Source: Candidatus Parcubacteria bacterium (GTDB lineage: Bacteria > Patescibacteriota > Patescibacteriia > Patescibacteriales > UBA12075). Taken from it: DNA of 9,521 bases. The notes under the pieces are model-generated. The model made no database searches. It saw only the letters and a list, made by a program, of their open reading frames with translations, and had not been told where the DNA came from. The first letter of the stretch is position 1, and each line of letters opens with the position of its first letter. Positions 1 through 7,392 of this stretch are shown here, piece after piece. The position numbers and the translations under genes were made by a program. The stretch lies in assembly GCA_023139655.1 (NCBI GenBank), contig JAGLNE010000121.1, forward strand, positions 1 through 9,521, in the 5' to 3' direction.

Positions 1-503
1 TGCCACTCCTTAATTTTTAAATTACCTGATAATGTTAATTTTTTAGCATTACAATTTAAAAAAATAACATTTAAACAGACAATTTCAGCTTTTTTATTTT
101 CGCTCAATTTTAATTTGAACTTTTTATGAGGAAAAACATAGCTACAAATACTATCTAACACACAATCATTAATTGCATTTAATGAACCAAAACTATCTCT
201 TACCCTTTTATTTTTTAATAAGCCAATAATCTGCCCAATCTCGAAACATAAACCAATTGAATTATTTCCTTGAATTTCTTTTAATTCTATCTCGCTTAAA
301 TATATATTCAAATCCGATTTAACTGTCCCCAGACTTACGGAGATAATTTCTCTGCATTCCGAATAATTAATATTGACAATTGGTTTAAGTTTGAACCCCC
401 ACAATCCTTCAGGATCAACTAACTTAGGACAGGAACAATGACGATATTCCTTTGTCGGATTGTCATCTACACCGATATTTATAATTTCAAACTTTCTAGC
501 CAT
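1..503 (-). CDS. Unrecognised Cys-rich protein, 3' end beyond the window
   Basis: An open frame of 167 codons without a stop runs from an ATG at 503 off the left edge, so the C-terminus is missing. The start is supported by an AGGAGG Shine-Dalgarno at 512-517, 8 nt before the ATG. The predicted protein begins MARKFEIINIGVDDNP and has at least eight cysteines, including an HCSC motif at residues 22-25. I see no signal peptide, membrane segment or familiar domain. The rest looks like alternating beta-type and charged stretches, with Lys, Asn, Ile and Leu prominent. It is more AT-rich than the neighbouring glycosyltransferase. The gene begins 28 bp after the stop of the glycosyltransferase on the same strand and could be co-transcribed with it. 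The HCSC pair may bind a metal, but that is only a guess. I do not recognise the family. Confidence 0.7.
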   Translation of the reverse strand, partial: MARKFEIINIGVDDNPTKEYRHCSCPKLVDPEGLWGFKLKPIVNINYSECREIISVSLGTVKSDLNIYLSEIELKEIQGNNSIGLCFEIGQIIGLLKNKRVRDSFGSLNAINDCVLDSICSYVFPHKKFKLKLSENKKAEIVCLNVIFLNCNAKKLTLSGNLKIKEW

Positions 504-531
504 TATTTTGCCCTCCTTTCTCGCACCCTAA

Positions 532-2409
532 CTATAGTGCGATTATTTTATAGAGACTAAAATCATTAGTGATTTTTTTAATGAGCTCAATACGCAAACC
601 AGCTTCTTTCAAGCGGCTGGTATTTAAATAATTAATATCTTTTTTTGGTAATGTAAAATTGTAATAGTAAACCGGTAATTTGTCAACTAGCCGGGCATAC
701 TGGGCAACCATATTCTTGTCGTCAAAAAGACCGACAATTACTTTGCGCTCAGGAAATAAAAGCTTGTCATGATAGCGAGTGATAATGGTTGAGTTACTTT
801 CGGTCAATTCCAAAATTTGTTGCCACTCCGCACGCGAATCCTTCTGGCGCTCAACTAAATAAATCAGGCCCTCGTCTGAGCCACTTAAAACAAAAGTAAA
901 TGACGAAATCGCAACCAGACCAACTATCAATAATCTGGTCACTAAGCGACAGGCGCCTTGGTTCATCCTGCCGGAGGAAAACTCCATTTTCAGCTGGCCA
1001 TCATTATCCTTGGTCTTGCGAAATAAAAGACAAATCGCCTGGGTCAAACGGATGATAAAAATATTAGCCAGCGGGATCAACCCCAAATATATTGGCAGCC
1101 AATAGCGCGTATATGAATTACCGATCGTAATCGCGGCTGTGTCCGGATTATCAAAGAAGCGCCAGGAGCCATAGTAAAAAACCAGGATGACAGACACGGC
1201 AAACCAAGCCGTTAAAAATACCCATTGTTTATATTTGCGCTTTTTAAATGTTAAAAGAAAAATAATACCGCCCAGCAAAGCCGCGTAAAAAAGCCAGGGG
1301 AACATTCCTTTGATATAGGCATTAGCAGTTGACAAACTTTGTCTTGGATTAAAACCAAAGTAAAAAACTGTATTAAAAATATTCTGGGCTTTTTCTTTTA
1401 TTTCCATCACTTGTCCGCCAACAGTGGAGCTAAGTATAGCTGCCGAATCATCCTTGAGGGCCACGATTGAAGTGTTCATTTCGCCGTATCCGCCCAGGAT
1501 CGGTGAGCCATAAAGAACTTGATTATGATAAAACATCGGTAATAACGAGGTAAAAAGAAATATTAAAAATATTAATAGCTTAAGTACGCCAATACGCCGG
1601 ATATTAAATAGCCAAAGAATCAGGAGGAGCGGTACGATCCAAACCAGCTCGGAAACACGTGTCATTATTGCGAGGCCAAAAAATGTGCCGGCTAGCGCGG
1701 AGAACAAGAAATATTTAGCGCGGATTTTAAATTTAATTATTTTTTTAAATCTAAATTTATCAATTAACTTTGAAAAAATATTCTTTAAGCCTTTGACACG
1801 TTTATTGTTATCACTTGCCATTAACACGCTAAAATACAAGGCAATAATAAACAAGGAAATAAATAATACATTATGAAACATGCTCCTAACCGCGTAATAG
1901 GTAAACACCGGAAAAACCGCAAGCAAAACCGTGGAGAGCAAGGCATTGGTTCGCCCGAATATCCTTTTTATAAGTAAATAATAAAAAATAATCCCCAGCG
2001 CCCCGAACAAGGGCGTGAGGAAAGGCAAGGCTTTATAACCGACTATTTTGGCAATACTGCCAAAGATTAAAATAATCCCCAAAAATGAAACTGGCTTGAG
2101 TTCGCCGTGGTCGGAGCGAAAACTGCGCGGGCGCATTATATCGTTGGTATAAAGATTGTATTTTTCATAGACACTGATCTTGCCGGTTTGGGCATAGAGC
2201 TTGGCAAAGACATAATTGGCAGTCTCGTCCGGGCTGGCCCATTTAACAAAATCGGTTTCTGTTCCTCCGGCTTTTCCCGAATTATCCGCGTAATCTTGAG
2301 TGTAATAATTAAAACTGCTGGTTGCAATAAAAAATAAAACAACAACTGGGAGTATCACCCCCCAGTGCCAATATTTTTTAAATATTTTCCTTAATCTTTT
2401 ATTTTTCAT
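532..2409 (-). CDS. GT-C fold membrane glycosyltransferase (PMT/ArnT/GT39-like)
   Basis: A 625-residue polytopic inner-membrane protein, probably transferring a sugar from a polyprenyl-phosphate donor to an acceptor on the outer face. A short basic N-terminus precedes a first transmembrane helix at about residues 16-32. A large outer loop follows with the acidic pair Asp61-Glu62 in WASPDETANY, the position where GT-C enzymes carry their catalytic acidic residue, and then a conserved-looking HGELKP stretch near residues 101-106. About ten further hydrophobic segments alternate with basic loops. After the last helix (about residues 490-510) lies a soluble domain of about 115 residues. The organisation fits the PMT_2/ArnT superfamily; donor and acceptor cannot be told from sequence. 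The ATG at 2409 has only a weak AAGAAA-type ribosome site. A terminator at 2470-2504 isolates it from the upstream response regulator, so it is probably transcribed from its own promoter near 2440. Confidence 0.85.
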   Translation of the reverse strand: MKNKRLRKIFKKYWHWGVILPVVVLFFIATSSFNYYTQDYADNSGKAGGTETDFVKWASPDETANYVFAKLYAQTGKISVYEKYNLYTNDIMRPRSFRSDHGELKPVSFLGIILIFGSIAKIVGYKALPFLTPLFGALGIIFYYLLIKRIFGRTNALLSTVLLAVFPVFTYYAVRSMFHNVLFISLFIIALYFSVLMASDNNKRVKGLKNIFSKLIDKFRFKKIIKFKIRAKYFLFSALAGTFFGLAIMTRVSELVWIVPLLLILWLFNIRRIGVLKLLIFLIFLFTSLLPMFYHNQVLYGSPILGGYGEMNTSIVALKDDSAAILSSTVGGQVMEIKEKAQNIFNTVFYFGFNPRQSLSTANAYIKGMFPWLFYAALLGGIIFLLTFKKRKYKQWVFLTAWFAVSVILVFYYGSWRFFDNPDTAAITIGNSYTRYWLPIYLGLIPLANIFIIRLTQAICLLFRKTKDNDGQLKMEFSSGRMNQGACRLVTRLLIVGLVAISSFTFVLSGSDEGLIYLVERQKDSRAEWQQILELTESNSTIITRYHDKLLFPERKVIVGLFDDKNMVAQYARLVDKLPVYYYNFTLPKKDINYLNTSRLKEAGLRIELIKKITNDFSLYKIIAL

Positions 2410-2435
2410 TTTCTTAGCTTTCTTTCAACTATCTT

Positions 2436-2459
2436 AGTATATTTGCCTTATTTTGGCAA
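2436..2459 (-). promoter_or_regulatory. Possible promoter and overlapping inverted repeat of the GT-C gene
   Basis: On the minus strand a TATACT hexamer (2436-2441) lies 26 bp before the start codon at 2409, just downstream of the preceding terminator. No good -35 is visible. Directly upstream is an inverted repeat, TTGCC at 2443-2447 and GGCAA at 2455-2459 with a 7-nt spacer, which would overlap the promoter spacer and could be an operator. The element is short and AT-rich, so this is tentative. Confidence 0.3.
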
Positions 2460-2504
2460 GAAAAACAAAAAACCTGCTTTCATTTTTTTTCTGAAAGCAG
2501 GTTT
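2457..2504 (-). terminator. Rho-independent terminator after the response regulator
   Basis: The sequence has a perfect 13-bp stem, with arms 2470-2482 and 2492-2504 and a 9-nt loop. On the minus strand the stem is followed by a T-rich run (TTTGTTTTTC, 2469 downward). It begins 18 bp after the response regulator stop codon, so it ends that transcript before the glycosyltransferase gene. Confidence 0.9.
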
Positions 2505-2522
2505 ATAAAGAAACACTAAATC

Positions 2523-2939
2523 TTACGTAAGGTCAGGAGGCAAATACTTTTTATCCCGAAAAAATGCTTTAATAAGACTGATTAATTCACTAGGTAGAAA
2601 AGGTTTCTCCAAATAAATATCAGCCCCAAGTTCAAACGCCTTGTCATAGTTTTCAGAAAGACCGCTCATCGCAAAAACTATCACATCTTTCTCAAGTTTT
2701 TTCGCAAGCTCTTTGGCTTGAAAAATTACATCAAATCCATCAAACATATCCTTAGGCATGTTTATGTCAGTAATGACCAAATCGTATGGTAATTCCTTAT
2801 CTGTCATATCCTTAACAGCGTCATCTCCGTTGCTCAAAGTAATTATTTCAATATCCTCTTTAAACCTCTTTTTTAACGCACCTTTAATAATATTTCTTAT
2901 CTGTTCCTCATCGTCAACAACTAAAGTTTGTAATGGCAT
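2523..2939 (-). CDS. Stand-alone response regulator receiver domain (CheY-like)
   Basis: A 138-residue protein consisting of a single REC domain, without a DNA-binding or enzymatic output domain. The acidic pocket Asp9-Asp10 lies in LVVDDEE. The phosphoacceptor is Asp58 in VITDINMP, the switch Ser is Ser92 in FAMSGL, and the conserved Lys is Lys112 in YLEKPF, so all phosphotransfer residues are present. Such proteins are phosphorylated by a histidine kinase and act by binding a partner protein; none is encoded nearby. A short insertion (KDMFDG) follows the phosphorylation loop. The start is secured by AGGAGG at 2946-2951, 6 nt before the ATG. It has a good promoter upstream (2992-3021) and a strong terminator downstream, so it is probably a single-gene unit. 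Its partner and output cannot be inferred from the context. Confidence 0.93.
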   Translation of the reverse strand: MPLQTLVVDDEEQIRNIIKGALKKRFKEDIEIITLSNGDDAVKDMTDKELPYDLVITDINMPKDMFDGFDVIFQAKELAKKLEKDVIVFAMSGLSENYDKAFELGADIYLEKPFLPSELISLIKAFFRDKKYLPPDLT

Positions 2940-2991
2940 TTTTCTCCTCCTTTGTTTTAAAATGGGCGTTTGCGCTATTATTATTCAAAAT

Positions 2992-3021
2992 AATATACTA
3001 AATTAGCAAATTTCTTGTTAA
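2992..3021 (-). promoter_or_regulatory. Sigma70-type promoter of the response regulator
   Basis: On the minus strand TTAACA (3016-3021) and TATATT (2992-2997) are separated by 18 bp; each hexamer matches the consensus at five of six positions. Transcription would begin near 2985, giving a leader of about 45 nt that contains the AGGAGG site. The promoter starts 17 bp after the pgsA stop and no terminator is visible between them, so read-through from pgsA is also possible. Confidence 0.55.
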
Positions 3022-3037
3022 AAGTCAATGAGGGGGG

Positions 3038-3625
3038 CTATATCCCGTAACTAAGCAGGGAGACAATTGCGAAAGCAATCGCCAGATAAAGAGTACCGGA
3101 AGCTAGCGGGATAAGCGCGGCGAGGTCAAAGACGATGGCCAGGAGAAGAATGGTAACGCCGGCGCATTGCAGGATCATCTTGATCTTGCCCCAGACATTG
3201 GCCTGTACTTTTGCGCCGGTCTTGAGCCGATACCAAGCCAAAGCAACAATAAAAAATTCCAGGATAATAATTATCAAAGCCGTCCAAAGATCAATATAGC
3301 GAAGTACAATTATAAAAACTGTTGAAGCAATCAAAATTTTGTCCGCCACCGGGTCATAGATCTTGCCCCAATCGGTGATCTGGTCCCTGGTCCTGGCCAT
3401 GGCTCCGTCTATCGCATCGGTAAAAGCAGTAATAAGAAAAGCCCAAAGCCCAATATAATATTGCTGATAGAACATTAAAAGCACTACAAGTGGCGTAAGC
3501 ACAAGCCGAAGAACCGTAATATGGTTCGGTGTAACGCAACGCGGAATTAATTTAAGGACAGTGGCGGCCAGCACCTTATCAAAAAAATAAATACTATCAG
3601 CTTTTTGGAACTCACTATTTGGCAT
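3038..3625 (-). CDS. pgsA: CDP-alcohol phosphatidyltransferase, PgsA-like
   Basis: A 195-residue membrane enzyme of phospholipid synthesis. The family condenses a CDP-activated lipid with an alcohol; PgsA uses CDP-diacylglycerol and glycerol-3-phosphate to give phosphatidylglycerol phosphate. The full CDP-alcohol phosphatidyltransferase signature is present in the form DxxDGxxARx8GxxxDxxxD: Asp70, Asp73, Gly74, Ala77, Arg78, Gly87, Asp91 and Asp95. The preceding TPNHITVLRLVLTP stretch (about residues 32-45) matches the usual amphipathic entry and first helix, and about six hydrophobic segments follow. Length is normal for PgsA. Phosphatidylglycerolphosphate synthase is the most likely activity, but cardiolipin- or phosphatidylinositol-type activities of the same family cannot be excluded. 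The start has no Shine-Dalgarno; the gene diverges from the plus-strand GT-C gene across only 21 bp. Confidence 0.9.
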   Translation of the reverse strand: MPNSEFQKADSIYFFDKVLAATVLKLIPRCVTPNHITVLRLVLTPLVVLLMFYQQYYIGLWAFLITAFTDAIDGAMARTRDQITDWGKIYDPVADKILIASTVFIIVLRYIDLWTALIIIILEFFIVALAWYRLKTGAKVQANVWGKIKMILQCAGVTILLLAIVFDLAALIPLASGTLYLAIAFAIVSLLSYGI

Positions 3626-3631
3626 GTTTTG

Positions 3632-3640
3632 TGTTAAAAT
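3632..3640 (+). promoter_or_regulatory. Extended -10 promoter giving a probable leaderless GT-C mRNA
   Basis: TGTTAAAAT is a TG-n extended -10 element with hexamer TAAAAT at 3635-3640. Six bases later comes the A of the ATG at 3647, just where transcription would be expected to start. There is no Shine-Dalgarno and no convincing -35. The placement implies a leaderless transcript. The whole element lies within the 21-bp divergent gap shared with pgsA. Confidence 0.5.
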
Positions 3641-3646
3641 AGAATT

Positions 3647-5590
3647 ATGAATAGTATTTTAGAAAAAATCCATCACCACTCTCTCCTCCTCATCAGTCTG
3701 ATAACATTTGTTGGCGCAGGAGTATACAGAATCTATGCTTTGAATTGGATAGGAATTTTTATCACCCTGATTCTTGTTTTCGTCTTATATTACATTATAC
3801 TCCAAAAATTTCCGCTAGACAATTCATCGCAGCAAAAACATAGTAAAAACAAAAGAAAAAAAGGCTTTACTGTATTGTTTTTATGTTTTTATGTTACTTT
3901 GTTTTTATGCTTCTTCATACTTTTTAAAAGCCAGGCAACCAGTGCGCTCATCTCTCCCTGGCAAACAATCCCTTGGTATTTTTTTCTCTATCTTGCTTTT
4001 TTGTTAGTCCTATTGATCTTACAAATTGTTTGGCGTTCAAAACCGGCTCTTTTTAGTATTTTTCTTTTTTATTTTTTAATTTTTTCAATTGCCATTATTG
4101 TTTTCCCGCTTGGCTTTGGCTTTGACCCGTTTGTACATCAGGCTACTCTGGAATTAATTGCCGAGAACGGAGCAGTGTCGCCCAAGCCGCTTTATTATCT
4201 GGGTGAATATTCCCTTCTTACTATTATTAATAAAATTCCCTTTGTTTCGCTCTCACTATTGCATTTCTATCTGGTTCCTTTACTCGCTGCTATATTCATT
4301 CCCGCTACGCTATACCTGGCGCTGCGCAAATGGCTGCGTAGCAAACAGACTATTCTGCTTTCCGCCCTGGCCTTATTAATAATTCCTTTTGGCATTCTAA
4401 TCTTCACTACGCCCCAAAACTTGGCCTTTTTATTTTTAATATTAATTATTATTCTCTCTCTCAAGAGTAACAGCTGGCCAGACTTGATCCTTGTCTATGC
4501 TCTGGCCCTGGCCGCACTCGCAACGCATGCAATCGCCGGAATCCCGGCTGTTCTTTTTGCTCTGGTTTTAACGCTTTATCATTCTAATATAAAAAATAAA
4601 AAATATATTTTCATTATCCTGTATTCATTACTAATAATTGCACTACCGCTCGCGTTTAGCCTTGTGAACAAAGCCAACGGCACTAATGCCGAGATTGCCA
4701 CAAGCGCAAATGCCCCGCTTTTATCAATTAGCAACCCGAATACGGAAAACATTATTTTAAACACAGTTTATTTCTACGCCCTTAACCTGCGTTTTATACT
4801 GCTCGCCTTGGCGATTGCCGGAATTATCATTGCCTGGCGACATCGCCAGACCTGCGCTATGTTTTCTATTTATCTGCTGGCCTCTTTATCTCTATTCACA
4901 TCTTATCTTATTACCAGTAAATTGAATTTTTCTTATTTAATATTCTATGAGCAATCTAATTTCGCAAACAGAATTTTAATTTTATCCTTTCTCTTTCTTT
5001 TGCCATTTATTGCGCTTAGTCTGGCCGCCTTTATAAACAAGTTACGAGAACAAAACCGTTTTATGCAAATCAGTTTTGGATTATTTATTTGTTTTTTAAT
5101 TTTAATTTCCACTTATCTCTCTTACCCCCGCTTTGATAATTATCACAACTCCCACAGCTACACGGTAAGCCAAAGCGATATTAACGCGGTTAACTGGATA
5201 GAAGCCAATAAAGAGAACGAGGATTATATTGTACTGGCTAACCAGCAAGTCTCAGCCGCCGCCCTCCACGAATTTGGCTTTAAGAAGTATTACTCTATTT
5301 CGGAACTAAGTTCCGAAGTTTCGGAACTTAGTTCCGAGCCAGCGATTTTTTATTACCCCATCCCCACCGGTGGTCTTCTTTATCAATACTATCTTAATAT
5401 GGTTTATGAAAAACCAAGCCGCGAAACCATGCTTAAGGCAATGGAATTAACCGGTGTTAATGAAGCTTATTTTGTTCTAAATAAATACTGGTGGGCTAGT
5501 GATAAAATCCTGGCCGAAGCTAAACTTGAAGCTGATTCCTATGAAATTATTGACAAAGGTGAGATTTATGTGTTTAGATACTTAAAATAA
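3647..5590 (+). CDS. Polytopic membrane protein, probable GT-C-type glycosyltransferase
   Basis: A 647-residue membrane protein with about 12 hydrophobic segments and a soluble C-terminal domain of about 150 residues (from about residue 495). The segment after the fourth or fifth helix reads FGFDPFVHQATLEL, with Asp160 and His164. This resembles the D-x-H-type acidic motif in the outer loop of GT-C enzymes and is followed by a YYLGEYSL stretch, so lipid-linked sugar transfer at the outer membrane face is likely. It is distinct in sequence from the glycosyltransferase at 532-2409. Residues 551-564 (ISELSSEVSELSSE) are encoded by two palindromic DNA units and look like an inserted repeat. No Shine-Dalgarno precedes the ATG; see the -10 element at 3635-3640. 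The small gene at 5637 follows after 46 bp and probably shares the transcript. Specificity is unknown, and an O-antigen-ligase or polymerase-like role is possible. Confidence 0.75.
   Translation: MNSILEKIHHHSLLLISLITFVGAGVYRIYALNWIGIFITLILVFVLYYIILQKFPLDNSSQQKHSKNKRKKGFTVLFLCFYVTLFLCFFILFKSQATSALISPWQTIPWYFFLYLAFLLVLLILQIVWRSKPALFSIFLFYFLIFSIAIIVFPLGFGFDPFVHQATLELIAENGAVSPKPLYYLGEYSLLTIINKIPFVSLSLLHFYLVPLLAAIFIPATLYLALRKWLRSKQTILLSALALLIIPFGILIFTTPQNLAFLFLILIIILSLKSNSWPDLILVYALALAALATHAIAGIPAVLFALVLTLYHSNIKNKKYIFIILYSLLIIALPLAFSLVNKANGTNAEIATSANAPLLSISNPNTENIILNTVYFYALNLRFILLALAIAGIIIAWRHRQTCAMFSIYLLASLSLFTSYLITSKLNFSYLIFYEQSNFANRILILSFLFLLPFIALSLAAFINKLREQNRFMQISFGLFICFLILISTYLSYPRFDNYHNSHSYTVSQSDINAVNWIEANKENEDYIVLANQQVSAAALHEFGFKKYYSISELSSEVSELSSEPAIFYYPIPTGGLLYQYYLNMVYEKPSRETMLKAMELTGVNEAYFVLNKYWWASDKILAEAKLEADSYEIIDKGEIYVFRYLK
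5299..5338. repeat. Tandem pair of 19-bp palindromes inside the GT-C gene
   Basis: Two 19-bp units, TTCGGAACTAAGTTCCGAA (5299-5317) and its near reverse complement (5320-5338), are separated by GT. Each unit is a palindrome around a single central base (CGGAACT / AGTTCCG). Translated in frame they give the repeated peptide SELSSE twice. The repeat preserves the reading frame and lies in the soluble C-terminal domain, consistent with a short mobile palindromic sequence tolerated within a protein. Confidence 0.8.
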
Positions 5591-5636
5591 ATAAATCATA
5601 ACAAAAAACATAGCCATTTTAAAAAAGGAGGAAACA

Positions 5637-5999
5637 ATGGAAGATCCACAAATAATTGACATGGTTTACCACAGGATAAGTTTGTTTCTAAATAGTATTA
5701 TCGACCAGATTAATAAAAGGAATATGGACAAGGCCTGGGAGCAAAGCGCTCAATTAACTGGTGCAATAAAACTATTAAGAGATTTATATCCAATTTTTGA
5801 TTCTCGTTTAGAGCGAGTATACCCCAAAATAAGTTCAGAAATAATTGAAACACTTGAACAAAAAAGGGATAAATTTATTTCGGTAATTGAAACCACTCGA
5901 AAGGCCCGCTTAGCAAACTCATTTGTGAAAGAAATTAATCTACTGATTAATGAAATGAGAAAATTCTTAAGAGAGAAGGCTATGAACACGGCAGCGTAG
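5637..5999 (+). CDS. Small helical protein of unknown function
   Basis: A 120-residue cytosolic protein without a signal peptide or membrane segment and without cysteine. It looks almost entirely alpha-helical, with amphipathic heptad-like stretches at about residues 5-50, 62-90 and 93-116, and few Pro or Gly. A helical bundle or coiled-coil oligomer is plausible. The start is certain: AGGAGG at 5626-5631, 5 nt before the ATG, is among the strongest ribosome sites in the window and contrasts with the preceding gene, which has none. It lies 46 bp after the GT-C gene on the same strand and 37 bp before a rho-independent terminator, so it is the last gene of that unit. I do not recognise a family. 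The strong ribosome site suggests it is made in larger amounts than the membrane protein. Confidence 0.8.
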   Translation: MEDPQIIDMVYHRISLFLNSIIDQINKRNMDKAWEQSAQLTGAIKLLRDLYPIFDSRLERVYPKISSEIIETLEQKRDKFISVIETTRKARLANSFVKEINLLINEMRKFLREKAMNTAA

Positions 6000-6036
6000 A
6001 ACTATTGGTGAGAATTATTAATCAAAACAGAATAAA

Positions 6037-6076
6037 GCCCGGACTCATTGTGAGAGATCCGGGCCTTTTTTATTTT
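6037..6076 (+). terminator. Rho-independent terminator after the small helical gene
   Basis: GCCCGGA (6037-6043) pairs with TCCGGGC (6058-6064). Inside, CTCA (6044-6047) pairs with TGAG (6051-6054) around a TTG loop, leaving a 3-nt AGA bulge. The run CTTTTTTATTTT follows. This ends the plus-strand unit before the convergent iscS; the T-run on the opposite strand is weaker, so bidirectional activity is only partial at best. Confidence 0.88.
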
Positions 6077-6084
6077 AAACAAAC

Positions 6085-6122
6085 TATGTATACATTAAAA
6101 TATACATTAAAATGTATACATA
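6085..6122. repeat. AT-rich inverted repeat with internal direct repeats
   Basis: A perfect 12-bp inverted repeat has arms TATGTATACATT (6085-6096) and AATGTATACATA (6111-6122) with a 14-nt spacer. Overlapping it is a direct repeat of TATACATTAAAA at 6089-6100 and 6101-6112. Each arm contains the palindrome TGTATACA. It lies 6 bp beyond the iscS stop, so in the minus-strand transcript it would form a 3' hairpin, but no good T-run follows. It could be a weak terminator, a stabilising 3' structure or a protein-binding site. Confidence 0.6.
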
Positions 6123-6128
6123 AATATT

Positions 6129-7382
6129 TTATATACCATCAGTCTTCTTGTAGACTGGATTCATGTCTCTTAAATTTTTCACAATCAGCACTAATTTCTT
6201 AATCACTGCGTCAATCTCCTCTTCGGTGTTATGTTTACCTAGGGTAAAACGAATAGAATAATTAGACACTTCTTTTTTAATACCCATGGCAATAAGCACA
6301 TGCGAGGCCTTGAGCGAGCCACTGGCACAGGCCGAGCCGGTTGATACCGCAATCCCCTCCATGTCCAGACGCATTAACATAGCTTCTCCCTCCGCACCAA
6401 TGAATGAAAAGTGGGCGTGAGACGCGGTAGAGTTATCCCGGTCGGTATTAAGAATAGTATTGGGAATATTTTTCTTTATTCCGTCCACTAATTTATCACG
6501 TAAGCCGGCTACATATTTATTATTCTTGTCTTGATTCTTTTTATCCAGCTGGGCTATGGCCGCGCCCAAGCCGACAATACCGGTTGAATTGTATGTTCCA
6601 CTGCGAAAATTCTTTTCCTGATGTCCGCCGCGCAAAATAGCCTCAAGCGGTACGCCCTTGCGCCGATACAAAGCGCCCACACCTTTGGGTCCGTAAATTT
6701 TATGTCCGGAAAAGCTCATCAAATCAATATAATTATCCTGAGCATCACATTGTACAAAGTTAAAGGCCTGAGTCGCGTCGGTATGGAAGTAAATCGGCAG
6801 CGGCTTATCTGCGCGTTCGCTTTTGCCTAACTTTTTCCATTCCCGCTCCCGCTTTTCGCGGATATTTTTAATTATTTTCCCAATCTCGCGGATCGGCATG
6901 ATCGAGCCGATCTCACTATTTACCCACATTATGGAAACCAGAACAGTTTTGTCGGTTATTTGAGTTTTAAATTTTTCTATATCAATTACTCCGTTACTAA
7001 GTACCGGTACATGGCTAACTGCTAATCCATTCTTTTCATGCTCCATAAAAGGCTCCAGGACCGCGTCATGCTCAACCAGCGAGGTAATAACATGCATATC
7101 ACTATTTTCTAAACCTTGGTTTACAAGCGCGGAAACTACGCCTTTGACTGCCAAATTGTCCGATTCAGTCGCCCCGGAAGTAAAAATTATCTCACCCGGT
7201 TCAGAATTAATAAATTTAGCGATCTGCTCCCTGGCTTTATCTATTCCCTTAAGCGCGTCTTGGCCAAAGCCGTGTATAGAAGAGGCGTTGCCAAAAACAT
7301 CGCTAAAATAAGGCTCCATCGCCTTTAAAACGTTTTTATCCACCGGCGTGGTGGCGCTGTGATCTAAATATATTTTTTTCAT
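6129..7382 (-). CDS. iscS: Cysteine desulfurase IscS/NifS
   Basis: A 417-residue PLP enzyme that converts cysteine to alanine and loads the sulfur on its active-site cysteine as a persulfide for IscU. The N-terminus carries the usual YLDHSATTP motif. His105 (VEHDAV) stacks on PLP, HTDATQ (Asp202, Gln205) binds the cofactor, Lys228 in SFSGHK forms the Schiff base, and Cys352 in STGSACASGS is the persulfide residue on a class I type loop. A charged stretch of roughly 18 residues (about 175-195) is inserted before YFHTDATQ. I chose the ATG at 7382 because the conserved N-terminus starts there. A GTG at 7397 is also in frame, but it lies inside GGTGGA, which is better read as the weak ribosome site of the ATG. 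This gene is third in the iscU-nfu-iscS set, separated from nfu by a structured 87-bp element. Confidence 0.95.
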   Translation of the reverse strand: MKKIYLDHSATTPVDKNVLKAMEPYFSDVFGNASSIHGFGQDALKGIDKAREQIAKFINSEPGEIIFTSGATESDNLAVKGVVSALVNQGLENSDMHVITSLVEHDAVLEPFMEHEKNGLAVSHVPVLSNGVIDIEKFKTQITDKTVLVSIMWVNSEIGSIMPIREIGKIIKNIREKREREWKKLGKSERADKPLPIYFHTDATQAFNFVQCDAQDNYIDLMSFSGHKIYGPKGVGALYRRKGVPLEAILRGGHQEKNFRSGTYNSTGIVGLGAAIAQLDKKNQDKNNKYVAGLRDKLVDGIKKNIPNTILNTDRDNSTASHAHFSFIGAEGEAMLMRLDMEGIAVSTGSACASGSLKASHVLIAMGIKKEVSNYSIRFTLGKHNTEEEIDAVIKKLVLIVKNLRDMNPVYKKTDGI

Positions 7383-7392
7383 ATATATATAT

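Noticed and set aside
2107..2345. Open frames on both strands over the start of the GT-C gene
   Set aside because: They overlap a convincing membrane protein gene, have no ribosome site and show no recognisable protein features.
2973..2994. TATTATT...AATAATA hairpin in the response regulator leader as a riboswitch
   Set aside because: Only a short AT-only stem in a leader of about 45 nt; no known riboswitch core is visible.
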